From: Salmonella enterica subsp. enterica serovar Choleraesuis
GTDB lineage: Bacteria; Pseudomonadota; Gammaproteobacteria; Enterobacterales; Enterobacteriaceae
DNA: 64,000 nucleotides
Assembly (NCBI GenBank): GCA_022846635.1
Contig: AP025685.1
Location: forward strand, 1 to 64,000
Direction: 5' to 3'
Under the pieces are notes generated by a model that had not been told where the DNA came from, did no database searches, and saw nothing but the letters and a program-made list of their open reading frames with translations. Positions 1 to 11,901 of the stretch are shown in pieces (position 1 is the first letter of the stretch; each line of letters opens with the position of its first letter). A program made the translations under genes and the position numbers.

Positions 1-1395
1 GTGTCACTTTCGCTTTGGCAGCAATGTCTTGCCCGCTTGCAGGATGAGTTACCAGCCACAGAATTCAGCATGTGGATACGCCCTTTGCAGGCGGAACTGA
101 GTGATAACACGCTGGCTTTGTACGCGCCCAACCGCTTTGTGCTGGATTGGGTAAGGGACAAATACCTTAATAACATTAATGGGTTGCTTAACGATTTTTG
201 TGGCAATGATGTCCCGCTATTACGTTTTGAGGTCGGTACCCGCCCTACAGCCGCGGTGGTTCAGCCTCCGGCTCAGGTAGTGGCTCAGGCTCAGGCCAGC
301 GCGCCGGTGCGTAATGTCGCACCTTCTCCACGCCCTAGCTGGGATAACATGCCAGCACCTGCAGCGCCTGCTTATCGCTCCAATGTGAATCTCAAGCATA
401 CTTTTGACAACTTCGTCGAAGGTAAATCTAACCAACTGGCCCGTGCAGCTGCGCGCCAGGTCGCCGATAATCCCGGCGGCGCATACAATCCACTGTTCCT
501 TTATGGCGGCACCGGTCTGGGTAAAACTCACCTTCTGCACGCCGTGGGTAACGGCATTATGGCGCGCAAGCCGAATGCCAAAGTGGTGTATATGCACTCA
601 GAGCGTTTTGTGCAGGACATGGTAAAAGCCTTGCAGAACAACGCCATTGAGGAGTTTAAGCGTTATTACCGTTCGGTAGATGCGCTGCTTATCGATGATA
701 TTCAGTTCTTTGCTAATAAAGAGCGCTCGCAGGAAGAGTTCTTCCATACTTTTAACGCGCTGCTGGAAGGCAATCAGCAGATCATCCTGACATCGGATCG
801 CTATCCGAAAGAGATAAACGGCGTAGAAGATCGTCTGAAATCTCGTTTCGGCTGGGGCCTGACCGTGGCCATTGAGCCGCCGGAGCTGGAAACCCGCGTC
901 GCTATTTTGATGAAAAAAGCCGATGAAAATGACATTCGCCTGCCGGGTGAGGTTGCCTTCTTTATTGCTAAGCGTCTGCGCTCGAACGTACGTGAGCTTG
1001 AAGGGGCGCTGAATCGCGTTATCGCCAACGCTAACTTTACCGGCCGGGCAATCACTATCGATTTTGTCCGCGAAGCGCTGCGCGATCTGCTGGCGTTACA
1101 GGAAAAGCTGGTCACCATCGACAATATTCAGAAGACGGTGGCTGAGTACTATAAAATCAAAGTGGCTGATTTGCTGTCCAAGCGTCGTTCTCGTTCAGTG
1201 GCGCGTCCGCGCCAGATGGCGATGGCGCTGGCGAAAGAGCTGACCAATCACAGTCTGCCGGAAATCGGCGACGCATTCGGTGGACGTGACCATACTACGG
1301 TATTGCACGCCTGCCGTAAGATTGAGCAGCTCCGCGAAGAGAGCCATGATATCAAAGAAGACTTCTCCAACTTAATCAGAACATTATCGTCGTGA
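1..1395 (+). CDS. dnaA: Chromosomal replication initiator protein DnaA
   Basis: DnaA binds DnaA boxes at oriC, melts the origin and loads DnaB helicase. The 464-residue product is nearly identical to E. coli DnaA (467 aa). The N-terminal DnaB-interaction domain is followed by a variable Pro/Ala/Gln-rich linker (about 80-125) that accounts for the length difference. The AAA+ domain has Walker A GGTGLGKT at 169-176 and the Walker B acidic pair at 232-233. The C-terminal DNA-binding helix carries GGRDHT at 427-432. The start is the GTG at the first base of the window, which matches the enterobacterial MSLSLW start. The promoter lies outside the window. It leads the dnaA-dnaN-recF-gyrB cluster, and dnaN follows after 4 bp. 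Confidence 0.99.
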   Translation: MSLSLWQQCLARLQDELPATEFSMWIRPLQAELSDNTLALYAPNRFVLDWVRDKYLNNINGLLNDFCGNDVPLLRFEVGTRPTAAVVQPPAQVVAQAQASAPVRNVAPSPRPSWDNMPAPAAPAYRSNVNLKHTFDNFVEGKSNQLARAAARQVADNPGGAYNPLFLYGGTGLGKTHLLHAVGNGIMARKPNAKVVYMHSERFVQDMVKALQNNAIEEFKRYYRSVDALLIDDIQFFANKERSQEEFFHTFNALLEGNQQIILTSDRYPKEINGVEDRLKSRFGWGLTVAIEPPELETRVAILMKKADENDIRLPGEVAFFIAKRLRSNVRELEGALNRVIANANFTGRAITIDFVREALRDLLALQEKLVTIDNIQKTVAEYYKIKVADLLSKRRSRSVARPRQMAMALAKELTNHSLPEIGDAFGGRDHTTVLHACRKIEQLREESHDIKEDFSNLIRTLSS

Positions 1396-1399
1396 CGCT

Positions 1400-2500
1400 A
1401 TGAAATTTACCGTTGAACGTGAACATTTATTGAAACCGTTGCAGCAGGTAAGCGGCCCTTTGGGAGGCCGTCCCACGCTGCCGATTTTAGGTAACCTGCT
1501 GGTTCAGGTCGCTGACGGCACGCTGTCGCTGACCGGTACTGACCTTGAGATGGAAATGGTGGCTCGCGTTGCGCTGATGCAGCCTCATGAAGCTGGCGCA
1601 ACGACGGTTCCGGCACGCAAATTCTTTGATATTTGCCGTGGCCTGCCGGAAGGTGCCGAGATTGTGGTGCAGCTTGAAGGTGAGCGCATGTTAGTGCGTT
1701 CCGGGCGCAGCCGCTTCTCGCTGTCGACGCTACCAGCGGCAGATTTCCCTAATCTTGATGACTGGCAAAGTGAGGTAGAGTTCACCCTGCCGCAAGCCAC
1801 CATGAAACGCCTGATTGAAGCTACGCAGTTTTCAATGGCTCATCAGGATGTGCGCTACTACCTGAACGGTATGCTGTTTGAGACCGAAGGCGAAGAGCTG
1901 CGCACCGTTGCAACCGATGGCCACCGGCTGGCGGTTTGCTCTATGCCTATCGGCGAATCACTGCCGAATCATTCGGTGATCGTGCCTCGTAAAGGGGTTA
2001 TCGAACTGATGCGTATGCTGGACGGCGGCGACACTCCGCTGCGGGTGCAGATTGGCAGCAATAATATCCGCGCACACGTTGGCGACTTTATCTTTACTTC
2101 CAAGCTGGTTGATGGTCGTTTCCCTGATTATCGCCGCGTATTGCCGAAGAATCCTGACAAGACGCTGGAAGCTGGCTGCGACCTGCTTAAACAGGCGTTT
2201 GCGCGAGCGGCTATCCTGTCTAACGAAAAATTCCGCGGCGTGCGGCTGTTTGTGGCCGACAACCAGATAAAAATCACCGCCAATAACCCAGAGCAAGAAG
2301 AAGCCGAAGAAATCCTGGATGTCAGCTACGATGGCACCGAAATGGAAATCGGCTTCAACGTAAGTTATGTGCTGGATGTACTCAACGCGCTGAAATGCGA
2401 AAATGTGCGCCTGCTGCTGACCGATGCGGTATCCAGCGTGCAGATTGAAGATGCGGCGAGTCAGAGTGCGTCGTATGTGGTTATGCCGATGCGGCTGTAA
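1400..2500 (+). CDS. dnaN: DNA polymerase III sliding clamp (beta subunit)
   Basis: The beta clamp encircles DNA and tethers polymerase III and many repair proteins. The product is 366 residues, exactly the E. coli length, starting MKFTVEREHLLKPLQQV and ending in the conserved VMPMRL tail that helps form the hydrophobic client-binding pocket. It begins 4 bp after dnaA and is presumably cotranscribed with it. In E. coli recF follows without a gap. Here recF is separated by about 310 bp, so translational coupling of dnaN to recF is lost. Confidence 0.99.
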   Translation: MKFTVEREHLLKPLQQVSGPLGGRPTLPILGNLLVQVADGTLSLTGTDLEMEMVARVALMQPHEAGATTVPARKFFDICRGLPEGAEIVVQLEGERMLVRSGRSRFSLSTLPAADFPNLDDWQSEVEFTLPQATMKRLIEATQFSMAHQDVRYYLNGMLFETEGEELRTVATDGHRLAVCSMPIGESLPNHSVIVPRKGVIELMRMLDGGDTPLRVQIGSNNIRAHVGDFIFTSKLVDGRFPDYRRVLPKNPDKTLEAGCDLLKQAFARAAILSNEKFRGVRLFVADNQIKITANNPEQEEAEEILDVSYDGTEMEIGFNVSYVLDVLNALKCENVRLLLTDAVSSVQIEDAASQSASYVVMPMRL

Positions 2501-2811
2501 GGTGCGATATATCGGCCTGGCTTACTGGCGATTTTCAGCTCCGGCAGTGCGCGTAATGCTCACGTACTTTGCGTACGCTGCGCTGGCGGTGCTGAAACTC
2601 ACTGCGACGCAGACGGCCTTGTTTAGGTAGTTTGGCTGCGACGTTGACGCCCTGGCTGGATGGATTTCTTAAGTGAGCCAGCTGCCTGTGCCGTTGATAC
2701 TCTGTCTGGATGAAGATGGCGAGTAAGAAGCTTAGTTTTGCACAGGACGCGTCATTTGCAGGGATATGCAGCGCAGTGGTGCCCGGTTGTCACTCACAAG
2801 AAGAACGGTAA
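2501..2811. other. Unusual dnaN-recF spacer
   Basis: This 311-bp stretch separates two genes that abut in E. coli and most relatives. I see no convincing gene in it: stop codons are frequent and the short frames resemble nothing I recognise. Its main content is a long imperfect palindrome at 2533-2597, with weaker pairing continuing outward towards GGCC on both sides. The right part (about 2600-2811) has no clear structure. It may carry a promoter and ribosome-binding region for recF, since GAAGAACGGTAA directly precedes the recF ATG. Confidence 0.8.
2533..2597. repeat. Imperfect palindromic element (REP/MITE-like)
   Basis: The arms TTTCAGC (2533-2539) and GCTGAAA (2591-2597) are perfect inverted copies. 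Moving inwards, CCG, CAG and GC blocks pair with occasional mismatches, and the centre is CGTAC-TTTGC-GTACG. As RNA or single-stranded DNA it would form one long hairpin of about 65 nt. It has no coding capacity. The shape fits a dispersed intergenic palindrome of enterobacteria, but I cannot assign it to a named family without a genome-wide search, and I saw no second copy in this window. Confidence 0.6.
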
Positions 2812-6328
<3,517 letters not shown>

Positions 6329-6345
6329 TATCGATATATAGCAAT

Positions 6346-6377
6346 AAAAAACCGGCCTCATCAGGGCCGGTTTTTTT
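6346..6377 (+). terminator. Rho-independent terminator of gyrB
   Basis: An A-run leads into ACCGGCC, a short loop and GGCCGGT, followed by seven or more T residues. It starts about 20 bp after the gyrB stop. The A and T runs on both sides make it potentially bidirectional, so it could also stop transcription from the minus-strand phosphatase operon that ends at 6412. Confidence 0.95.
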
Positions 6378-6411
6378 ATTGCTGAAAGCCAGGCGCTTCT
6401 CTTATCAGATA

Positions 6412-7131
6412 TTAATAGTCTGAGTTTACTAATACTTTCTCACCCAGTGCGCCGATAACTGGAGCCGGTGCATTGGAAGAGTTTAGAGGGCGAAGTACCC
6501 GGATACCCTCAGCGCCGGCTTCGCGTGCGTCGACAATATCACCGTCGGAGTCCCCGTAATAAAGTGCAATATGGTGTTCACGAATGTGGCTGACTTTCGC
6601 CGCTTTGCTTTCCCCGGCAAAAATAACGGAGTTTAAGCGGGCTGCGGGGATCGCAAAGTCTTTTGCCAGCTGCTCCGTGACTTTTTCTTTACCGCTTTCC
6701 GGCATCGGGCGGCCGGTAATAAACCAGATGCGGTCGCCGCGATCCATATGGAATTTCATCAGCGCAATAGCTGATTTTTTAGGGACCGAGAATGCGTCCC
6801 AGCCGTTGCTGAGCTGTTCCCAAAACTCTGATTTTTTCAGGTAGTCGTTACTGTCAGGAGACAGCAATTGTTTACCGTGGAAAAAGGCGGGCGTGGAGTA
6901 AAGCAGTGTGTCATCAATATCAAACCCAACGTCTATTGGCGCACGCCCTTCAAGGTCTGCGGCAATCTGCTCGATTGAAACCCAATGGATAGGATATTGG
7001 GCATTAAGCTTTTCGAGCGTAACGCCGTTTTGAGAGACGGGCGCAGGGGGCGCTGCGAAAAGTGCCGGAGAGCCAGATAATAACGCTACGGCTAGTGCGA
7101 TTCTCAAACCAGATTTTTTAAATGACAGCAT
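6412..7131 (-). CDS. aphA: Class B acid phosphatase (periplasmic, AphA family)
   Basis: This is a nonspecific periplasmic phosphatase of the HAD superfamily that releases phosphate from nucleotides and other organic phosphates. The mature part aligns with E. coli AphA throughout: APIDVGFDIDDTLLYS holds the DDDT motif 1 with the nucleophile Asp, FITGR is motif 2, and YGDSDGDI is the metal-binding motif. The start at 7131 gives 239 residues (E. coli 237) with a signal peptide of positive N-terminus, hydrophobic core and a probable cut near ALFA-APPAP. TGGA lies 7 nt upstream of this ATG. In-frame starts at 7143 and a TTG at 7167 are less likely. It is the third gene of the nucleoside transporter-porin-phosphatase operon, 32 bp after the porin. 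Confidence 0.9.
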   Translation of the reverse strand: MLSFKKSGLRIALAVALLSGSPALFAAPPAPVSQNGVTLEKLNAQYPIHWVSIEQIAADLEGRAPIDVGFDIDDTLLYSTPAFFHGKQLLSPDSNDYLKKSEFWEQLSNGWDAFSVPKKSAIALMKFHMDRGDRIWFITGRPMPESGKEKVTEQLAKDFAIPAARLNSVIFAGESKAAKVSHIREHHIALYYGDSDGDIVDAREAGAEGIRVLRPLNSSNAPAPVIGALGEKVLVNSDY

Positions 7132-7163
7132 AGTTTTTTCCATTATTTTAGTCAGGTATTTAT

Positions 7164-8510
7164 TCAAAACAGATTGAAGGCGTAATCCACCTGGAACTCC
7201 ACCGAATGATTTTGCGCGCGCTTAGGCTTACCGTGTTCAGTTAGAATTGGTTTGTTGTGCTTACTTTGATAGTTCCATGAAGGGCCGCCGGAGAGCTGAA
7301 AACTCAGGTTTTTTACTTTAGCGGGCTGCCAGCGTGAAAAGAAAATTGCTTCACCGCGCTGTATTTCACGCCCCAGATATTTCATACCCCAGCCATATGC
7401 GCTTTGTAGCCCTAGCTTAATTTCAGGGGTGATAAGATATTCGGTTGTCCACGCCAGCATTTTTTCATTGTTACCTACGTAGTCATTACCCCATGCGTCG
7501 GCCATTGAATTAAAGGTGCCGCGGCTATTCTTCGCCATGTGGCGCTCAAAATAACCCAGGTGATTTTTGAGGCTGGCTTTGGTATATGATGCGCCTACCT
7601 TATGCTTCCAGCGCTGTTGTTTCCACTCAACAAAAAAGGCTGGGTGAAACGCATTATTATCAAACGGTTTGTAATCACCACTCATATTTCGCCAGTCTTT
7701 AAGTGCGTGGTTGACGTAAAGCATACCTAAGGCTTTAACCTGATTATCCGCCAGTGATGCAGGCTGCCATCCTAATTCTATACCATGGCGCTGTTGGTAA
7801 TTGTGGCTCTCACCAATAAAATAGAGTGCGCTGTAGCCATTATCTCTATACATTAGTTCAGCAGTATAGAGATGGCTTATTTTTTTCTTACGATCGGCGG
7901 TTTCAAAATGTATTTGATCGGGTGAGCCTCTGTCGCTGTAACGGGTAACGTAAGCTCCGCGAAGTGTTACTGGCCCCAGGCCGCTATCGACGCGCAGCCC
8001 CTGATAAGTACTGGGAATAGCGCGGCTTGAGTTAGTGATAGCGCCCCATTTATAAATCTGTTGCCAGCCTGAATAGAGGCGCAGATAGCTATCATCATTT
8101 TCAAACTTCACTTTGGCAAAAAGCTGCCCGAATTTATGAAAGCCCTTAGCTTTACCATTGTCATTATATAGAATGCTGCGCCCCCAGAAGTCATCGCTGG
8201 CGGCGAGTTTATATACGCTGTAGTAGGATGTATCTACCCCGAGAATATCAGCAATATATCCAGAGCTATAATCGAGCGTGACGCCTTGTCCCCATGCGGT
8301 TTGTACTGAACGGTCGCCATAGTCTGAGCTGTTTAAATTTTTAAATTGGTTTCTTAAAGAGATATCGGCATGGCTATCGCTAATAAAGCTGCTTACTGAG
8401 CCAGGCAATATATCCGATACTTTTTGTATTGCGTGTGCAGCGGGGGCCGTTAGTGCAAATAGCACTGTAGCCAGCGAAATAATCTTCTGGTTTTTATCTG
8501 CGAGGTACAT
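7164..8510 (-). CDS. OprD-family outer membrane porin
   Basis: A 448-residue predicted beta-barrel with a clear signal peptide (hydrophobic stretch ending APAAHA-IQK) and a C-terminal phenylalanine typical of outer membrane proteins. The sequence is rich in alternating aromatic and polar strands, and the pattern SGYIADILGVD near residues 85-95 is typical of the OprD/ChiP family, as is the length of about 450. The E. coli relative ChiP imports chitooligosaccharides. The substrate here cannot be read from sequence. Its position between a nucleoside transporter and a periplasmic phosphatase suggests nucleosides or nucleotides, which is inference. Confidence 0.85.
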   Translation of the reverse strand: MYLADKNQKIISLATVLFALTAPAAHAIQKVSDILPGSVSSFISDSHADISLRNQFKNLNSSDYGDRSVQTAWGQGVTLDYSSGYIADILGVDTSYYSVYKLAASDDFWGRSILYNDNGKAKGFHKFGQLFAKVKFENDDSYLRLYSGWQQIYKWGAITNSSRAIPSTYQGLRVDSGLGPVTLRGAYVTRYSDRGSPDQIHFETADRKKKISHLYTAELMYRDNGYSALYFIGESHNYQQRHGIELGWQPASLADNQVKALGMLYVNHALKDWRNMSGDYKPFDNNAFHPAFFVEWKQQRWKHKVGASYTKASLKNHLGYFERHMAKNSRGTFNSMADAWGNDYVGNNEKMLAWTTEYLITPEIKLGLQSAYGWGMKYLGREIQRGEAIFFSRWQPAKVKNLSFQLSGGPSWNYQSKHNKPILTEHGKPKRAQNHSVEFQVDYAFNLF

Positions 8511-8581
8511 TTAAACCATCCTGGTTTTAATAAGACGTAAGTTATCCAGCCGGGGTATTCCCGACGACTATTTTTATTTTA

Positions 8582-9766
8582 TTAACAGAAGAAACTTACT
8601 ACGGTGGCGTTTAGAAAACTGACCAGCGTAGCGCCATATAATAATTTCAGGCCAAAGCGAGCGGCACAGTTCCCCTGGCGTGGGTCGAGTGCTTTGATAG
8701 CGCCGACGATGATACCAATGGATGAAAAGTTCGCGAAGGACACTAAAAACACGGACAAAATAGCGGTAGTACGTTCAGAGAACTGGGCGCTGTCATGAGA
8801 TAAATCGAGCATGGCGACAAACTCATTACTGACAATTTTGGTCGCCATAATGCTGCCCGCCGGTACGGCCTCATGCCATGGAATGCCTACCAGCCAGGCA
8901 AGCGGCGCAAACAGATAGCCGAGCGTCCCCTGGAACGATATGCCAAACAGTGCGGTAAATAACGCATTTGCCAGTGTTATCAGGGCAATGAAGCCAACCA
9001 GCATAGCACCGACAATAACCGCGACTTTGAATCCATCGAGAATGTACTCGCTAAGCATTTCGAAAAAGCTCTGTTTCTCTTCTGCAACCGTCAGAATGTC
9101 CTCTTCTGGGGGAACCTGATAAGGATTGAGCAGGGAGGCCATGATAAAACCGCCAAAAAGGTTCAGTACCAATGCCGTCACCACATATTGTGGATCGAGC
9201 ATCACCATATAGGCTCCCACGATAGACATGGAAACAGTCGACATGGCTGAAGTACAAAGGGTATACAGACGGTGTTCAGGTAATATGCCTAGCTGTTTTT
9301 TAACCGAGATAAAAACTTCAGACTGCCCGAGAATTGCCGAGGCAACCGCGTTGTAAGACTCCAGCCGACCCATCCCATTAATTTTACTCAGCCCAAGCCC
9401 GATATATTTGATGAGAAAACCTAAAATCTTCCAATGCTGGAGAATGCCGATCAAGGCAGAAATGAAGATGATAGGCAACAAAACGGCAAGGAAGAATGTT
9501 ACTTCGCCGCTATTTTGCATACCTCCAAAAACAAAATTTACCCCTTCGCCAGCGTAGGCCATCAGATTATTAAATATGCGGGCAATCACGCCGATGGCTT
9601 TATTCCCGGCATCGGTTTTGAGCAATAAAGCTGCCATCAGAAACTGGCAGGCCAGCATGGTTATCAGCGGTCGATAGCGAATGGAGCTGCGGTTTTTACT
9701 GACAAGAAGGGCAAGAGCGAAAATAACAGCAAAGCTGATTAATCCTGTGAGGTATCTCATCATCAT
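8582..9766 (-). CDS. NupC-type concentrative nucleoside transporter
   Basis: A 394-residue inner-membrane protein of the CNT family, which couples nucleoside uptake to H+ or Na+ (E. coli NupC is 400 aa). Family segments visible include GQSEVFISVKK in the conserved core, an ILDGFKVAVIVGAMLVGFIALI membrane stretch, and KIVSNEFVAMLDL plus SFANFSSIGIIVGA near the C-terminus. Two ATG codons precede MRYLTG and either could start. It is first in the operon, with the porin 71 bp downstream. A CRP-type site and extended -10 element lie upstream. Orthology to nupC, nupX or psuT cannot be decided by eye, so no symbol is given. Confidence 0.9.
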   Translation of the reverse strand: MMMRYLTGLISFAVIFALALLVSKNRSSIRYRPLITMLACQFLMAALLLKTDAGNKAIGVIARIFNNLMAYAGEGVNFVFGGMQNSGEVTFFLAVLLPIIFISALIGILQHWKILGFLIKYIGLGLSKINGMGRLESYNAVASAILGQSEVFISVKKQLGILPEHRLYTLCTSAMSTVSMSIVGAYMVMLDPQYVVTALVLNLFGGFIMASLLNPYQVPPEEDILTVAEEKQSFFEMLSEYILDGFKVAVIVGAMLVGFIALITLANALFTALFGISFQGTLGYLFAPLAWLVGIPWHEAVPAGSIMATKIVSNEFVAMLDLSHDSAQFSERTTAILSVFLVSFANFSSIGIIVGAIKALDPRQGNCAARFGLKLLYGATLVSFLNATVVSFFC

Positions 9767-9843
9767 CCTGATAGTAACTATCTGTATGTTAACTAATTAA
9801 CGGAAATCACGGCTTTCCAGCGGGATTTTCGCTGCCGAAATCT

Positions 9844-9894
9844 GGCTAAAAACATAACAGATACCAATGTTATTTAAGTGACAATGCTCACATG
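9844..9894 (-). promoter_or_regulatory. CRP-dependent promoter of the transporter-porin-phosphatase operon
   Basis: Positions 9877-9892 read AGTGA-N6-TCACA, nine of ten matches to the CRP core TGTGA-N6-TCACA. On the minus strand an extended -10, TG-T-TATGTT, lies at 9851-9856 plus its TG. If the start point is near 9844, the CRP site is centred about 41 bp upstream, the class II position. The leader to the transporter ATG would be about 78 nt. Activation by cAMP-CRP is the expected consequence and is inferred. Confidence 0.65.
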
Positions 9895-10015
9895 GTTGTA
9901 ACGGTATTTTATAAAAAACACTGTAATTTCATTTAATTATAATGTTATTAATATGACATTTATGAGAACTATATTTACTCGTGATGTATCGCCAGAAATT
10001 AAAAACAGCACATAG

Positions 10016-10156
10016 TGCTGGGTTGAGCTAAAGAAGGCCGGAGGAAAAAAAGAGGCGCGAAGATTTAAAATGAGTACAGAGGCGAATCCCAGCTCAAATC
10101 ATCAGATGCGCGCTTTTAGGCATTGGCTAATCGAAGCCATTAAGATTGATGATTGA
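10016..10156 (+). pseudogene. Possible remnant of a LysR-type regulator C-terminus
   Basis: A short open stretch preceded by an in-frame TAG ends in RAFRHWLIEAIKIDD. The pattern aFr.WL.ea resembles the extreme C-terminus of GcvA/AmpR-type LysR regulators. An ATG at 10070 would give only 28 residues, and GGAGG lies about 25 bp before it, too far for a normal ribosome-binding site. No DNA-binding or effector domain remains. It could be the tail of a deleted regulator for the adjacent operon, or chance similarity. Confidence 0.25.
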
Positions 10157-10391
10157 CGGTTTTATCGGCAGTGAGGGAGAGGTAATTAATGGGTAATGCG
10201 GCTGTTAATGAGGCGGTTTTATTTTGTTTTTATTAAATAAAATCAAATAAATATGACAATTTTAGAATGCTAAGTATAAGGCAAAAATAACGGCTCATAA
10301 TATGCTTTCTCAACCGCTCTCAAATGACCTGCTACTACCTACAGGAGGATACAAGCCGGTTTGCTGACAATGGCGTAGACTCTATAAGTAA

Positions 10392-10408
10392 CCACGCATA
10401 TTTCGTGG
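10392..10408 (+). terminator. Hairpin in the yidB leader
   Basis: CCACG and CGTGG pair across a 7-nt loop and are followed, after CGGC, by five T residues. It lies about 40 bp upstream of the yidB start. It could terminate stray transcripts entering yidB or act as a leader attenuator. The stem is short, so support is modest. Confidence 0.35.
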
Positions 10409-10448
10409 CGGCTTTTTATATAGCACAAAGTTTTTAGAGGCAATTACC

Positions 10449-10844
10449 ATGGGTCTTCTCGATCAGATTACCGGGCTGCTGGAAGGCGGCGAAGCTGGCA
10501 AATACCAGGCCATTTTAAACTGGGTTAATGAACAAGGCGGTGTTCAGGCTCTGCTGGATAAATTCCACCAGGGAGGCTTTAGCGAGCTAGTGACCTCCTG
10601 GCTTGGCAATGGTAGCAATCATTCCGTTGATGCCAGCCAGATTGAATCTGTAATCGGCTCCCCGGCTATCAGCGATTTAGCAGGTAAACTGGGTCTCGAT
10701 CCTCAGCAGGCATCTTCAATGCTGGCCAGCGCTCTGCCTGGTATCATTGACGCTCTGTCGCCAAATGGTCAGGTTCAGGCTGATAGTAGCGACGCGCTGT
10801 TGAATGAAGGTCTGCAGCTGCTGAAAAATAAATTCTTCAGCTAA
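10449..10844 (+). CDS. yidB: YidB, DUF937 protein
   Basis: A 131-residue protein of the YidB/DUF937 family (E. coli 132 aa). It is glycine-rich at the N-terminus (MGLLDQITGLLEGGE), has the conserved GG-F-E-LV-SWLGNGSN block near residues 45-60, and ends in a helical region. It has no signal peptide or catalytic motif that I recognise, and its function is not established. It lies next to yidA in conserved synteny near gyrB, with the phosphatase operon inserted between gyrB and yidB. TAGAGG provides the SD. Confidence 0.93.
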   Translation: MGLLDQITGLLEGGEAGKYQAILNWVNEQGGVQALLDKFHQGGFSELVTSWLGNGSNHSVDASQIESVIGSPAISDLAGKLGLDPQQASSMLASALPGIIDALSPNGQVQADSSDALLNEGLQLLKNKFFS

Positions 10845-10960
10845 TCAGATGGTCGCCGCTGGGAAACCGGCGGCGATATCTGCAGATTGCCCGCCTGCGA
10901 TTGTTTTTCCTTTCTTCCCCGCGTTAGCATGAGGTAAATCCATTACCTCGAAGATTGCCA

Positions 10961-11782
10961 ATGACCATAAAACTGATTGCCATCGACATGGACGGCACCC
11001 TGCTGGATCCACAGCATGCCATTACACCGGAAGTACACTCCGCTATCAGCGCCGCCAGGGCCAGGGGAATTGTGGTAGTGCTAACTACAGGACGTCCGTA
11101 TCCGGGCATTGAGCGCTATCTTAATGAGCTCGGAATGCGCCGTGACACGGATTATTGCATTACCTATAACGGTGCTCTGGTGCAAAAGGCCGCGACTGGC
11201 GAAACGGTTGTTGAGATAACGCTGGGCCACGAAGATTATCGTTATCTGCAACAGCTATCCCTGGATTTAGGCGTTCATCTGCATGCCATTGACCGAACAA
11301 CGGTGTACACGGCAAACCGCGATATCAGCCACTGGACCGTACATGAGGCCTATCTTACAGGCATGCCGCTCCAATTCTGCGAGGCTGAAAATATGGATCC
11401 CAGCCGCCGTTATCCAAAAATAATGATGATCGATGACCCGGAGATACTGGATGTCGCGATTGCAAAAATACCTGCTGAAGTGCATGAACGCTACACCATC
11501 CTTAAAAGCGCACCGTTCTATTTAGAAATGCTCGATCGCCGCGTGGATAAAGGTGCGGGCGTTCAGGCTCTGGCCGAAACTCTTGGCATTGACCGGGAAG
11601 AGGTGATGGCTATCGGCGATCAGGAAAATGATATTGCGATGCTGGAATATGCCGGAATCGGTGTGGCGATGGGTAACGCTATTGATAGCGTAAAAAATGT
11701 CGCCCAGGTCGTTACCAAAACTAACGAAGAGCACGGCGTGGCCGTTGCTATCCGGCAATATGCATTAGGCGAAAAACTTTAA
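10961..11782 (+). CDS. yidA: HAD-family sugar phosphatase YidA
   Basis: A Cof-type HAD phosphatase that hydrolyses sugar phosphates such as erythrose-4-phosphate and glucose-1-phosphate in E. coli. The ATG at 10961 gives MTIKLIAIDMDGTLL, which aligns with E. coli YidA (270 aa), for 273 residues. Motif 1 is DMDGT, motif 2 is LTTGRP, and the C-terminal GDQENDIAM with VAMGNA forms motifs 3 and 4. An earlier in-frame TTG (10955) is less likely. A hairpin with a weak T-tract follows the stop. Confidence 0.95.
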   Translation: MTIKLIAIDMDGTLLDPQHAITPEVHSAISAARARGIVVVLTTGRPYPGIERYLNELGMRRDTDYCITYNGALVQKAATGETVVEITLGHEDYRYLQQLSLDLGVHLHAIDRTTVYTANRDISHWTVHEAYLTGMPLQFCEAENMDPSRRYPKIMMIDDPEILDVAIAKIPAEVHERYTILKSAPFYLEMLDRRVDKGAGVQALAETLGIDREEVMAIGDQENDIAMLEYAGIGVAMGNAIDSVKNVAQVVTKTNEEHGVAVAIRQYALGEKL

Positions 11783-11788
11783 TCAGAT

Positions 11789-11831
11789 ACCAGACCGTCT
11801 GATCTTCTGCGGCGGTCTGGTGCATTGTTTT
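11789..11831 (+). terminator. Probable terminator of yidA
   Basis: ACCAGACCG (11789-11797) pairs perfectly with CGGTCTGGT (11813-11821) a few bases after the yidA stop. The downstream tract TGCATTGTTTTG is only moderately T-rich, so termination may be partial. Confidence 0.5.
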
Positions 11832-11901
11832 GCCGGGCCGATAGGCAAACCAGCCAATATATTTTACCCTGAGGCGTCTATCACGCATCAGGGCTATCAC
11901 C

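Larger units (their letters stand above)
9767..10448. other. 682-bp divergent intergenic region, nupC-like operon / yidB
   Basis: This long AT-rich interval separates two divergent transcription units. The left third holds the CRP-type promoter of the transporter operon (9844-9894). The middle contains a short frame that looks like the tail of a LysR-type regulator (10016-10156). The right end has a small hairpin (10392-10408) and the SD TAGAGG just before yidB. The stretches 9900-10015 and 10160-10390 contain no gene I can support. Confidence 0.75.

Noticed and set aside
2501-2811. oriC or DnaA-box cluster in the dnaN-recF gap
   Set aside because: No TTATCCACA-type boxes or AT-rich unwinding element are present. 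In enterobacteria oriC is near mnmG, away from dnaA.
10847-10880. Terminator after yidB
   Set aside because: TCGCCGC/GCGGCGA can pair, but no T-tract follows and yidA lies just downstream, so termination there is not supported.
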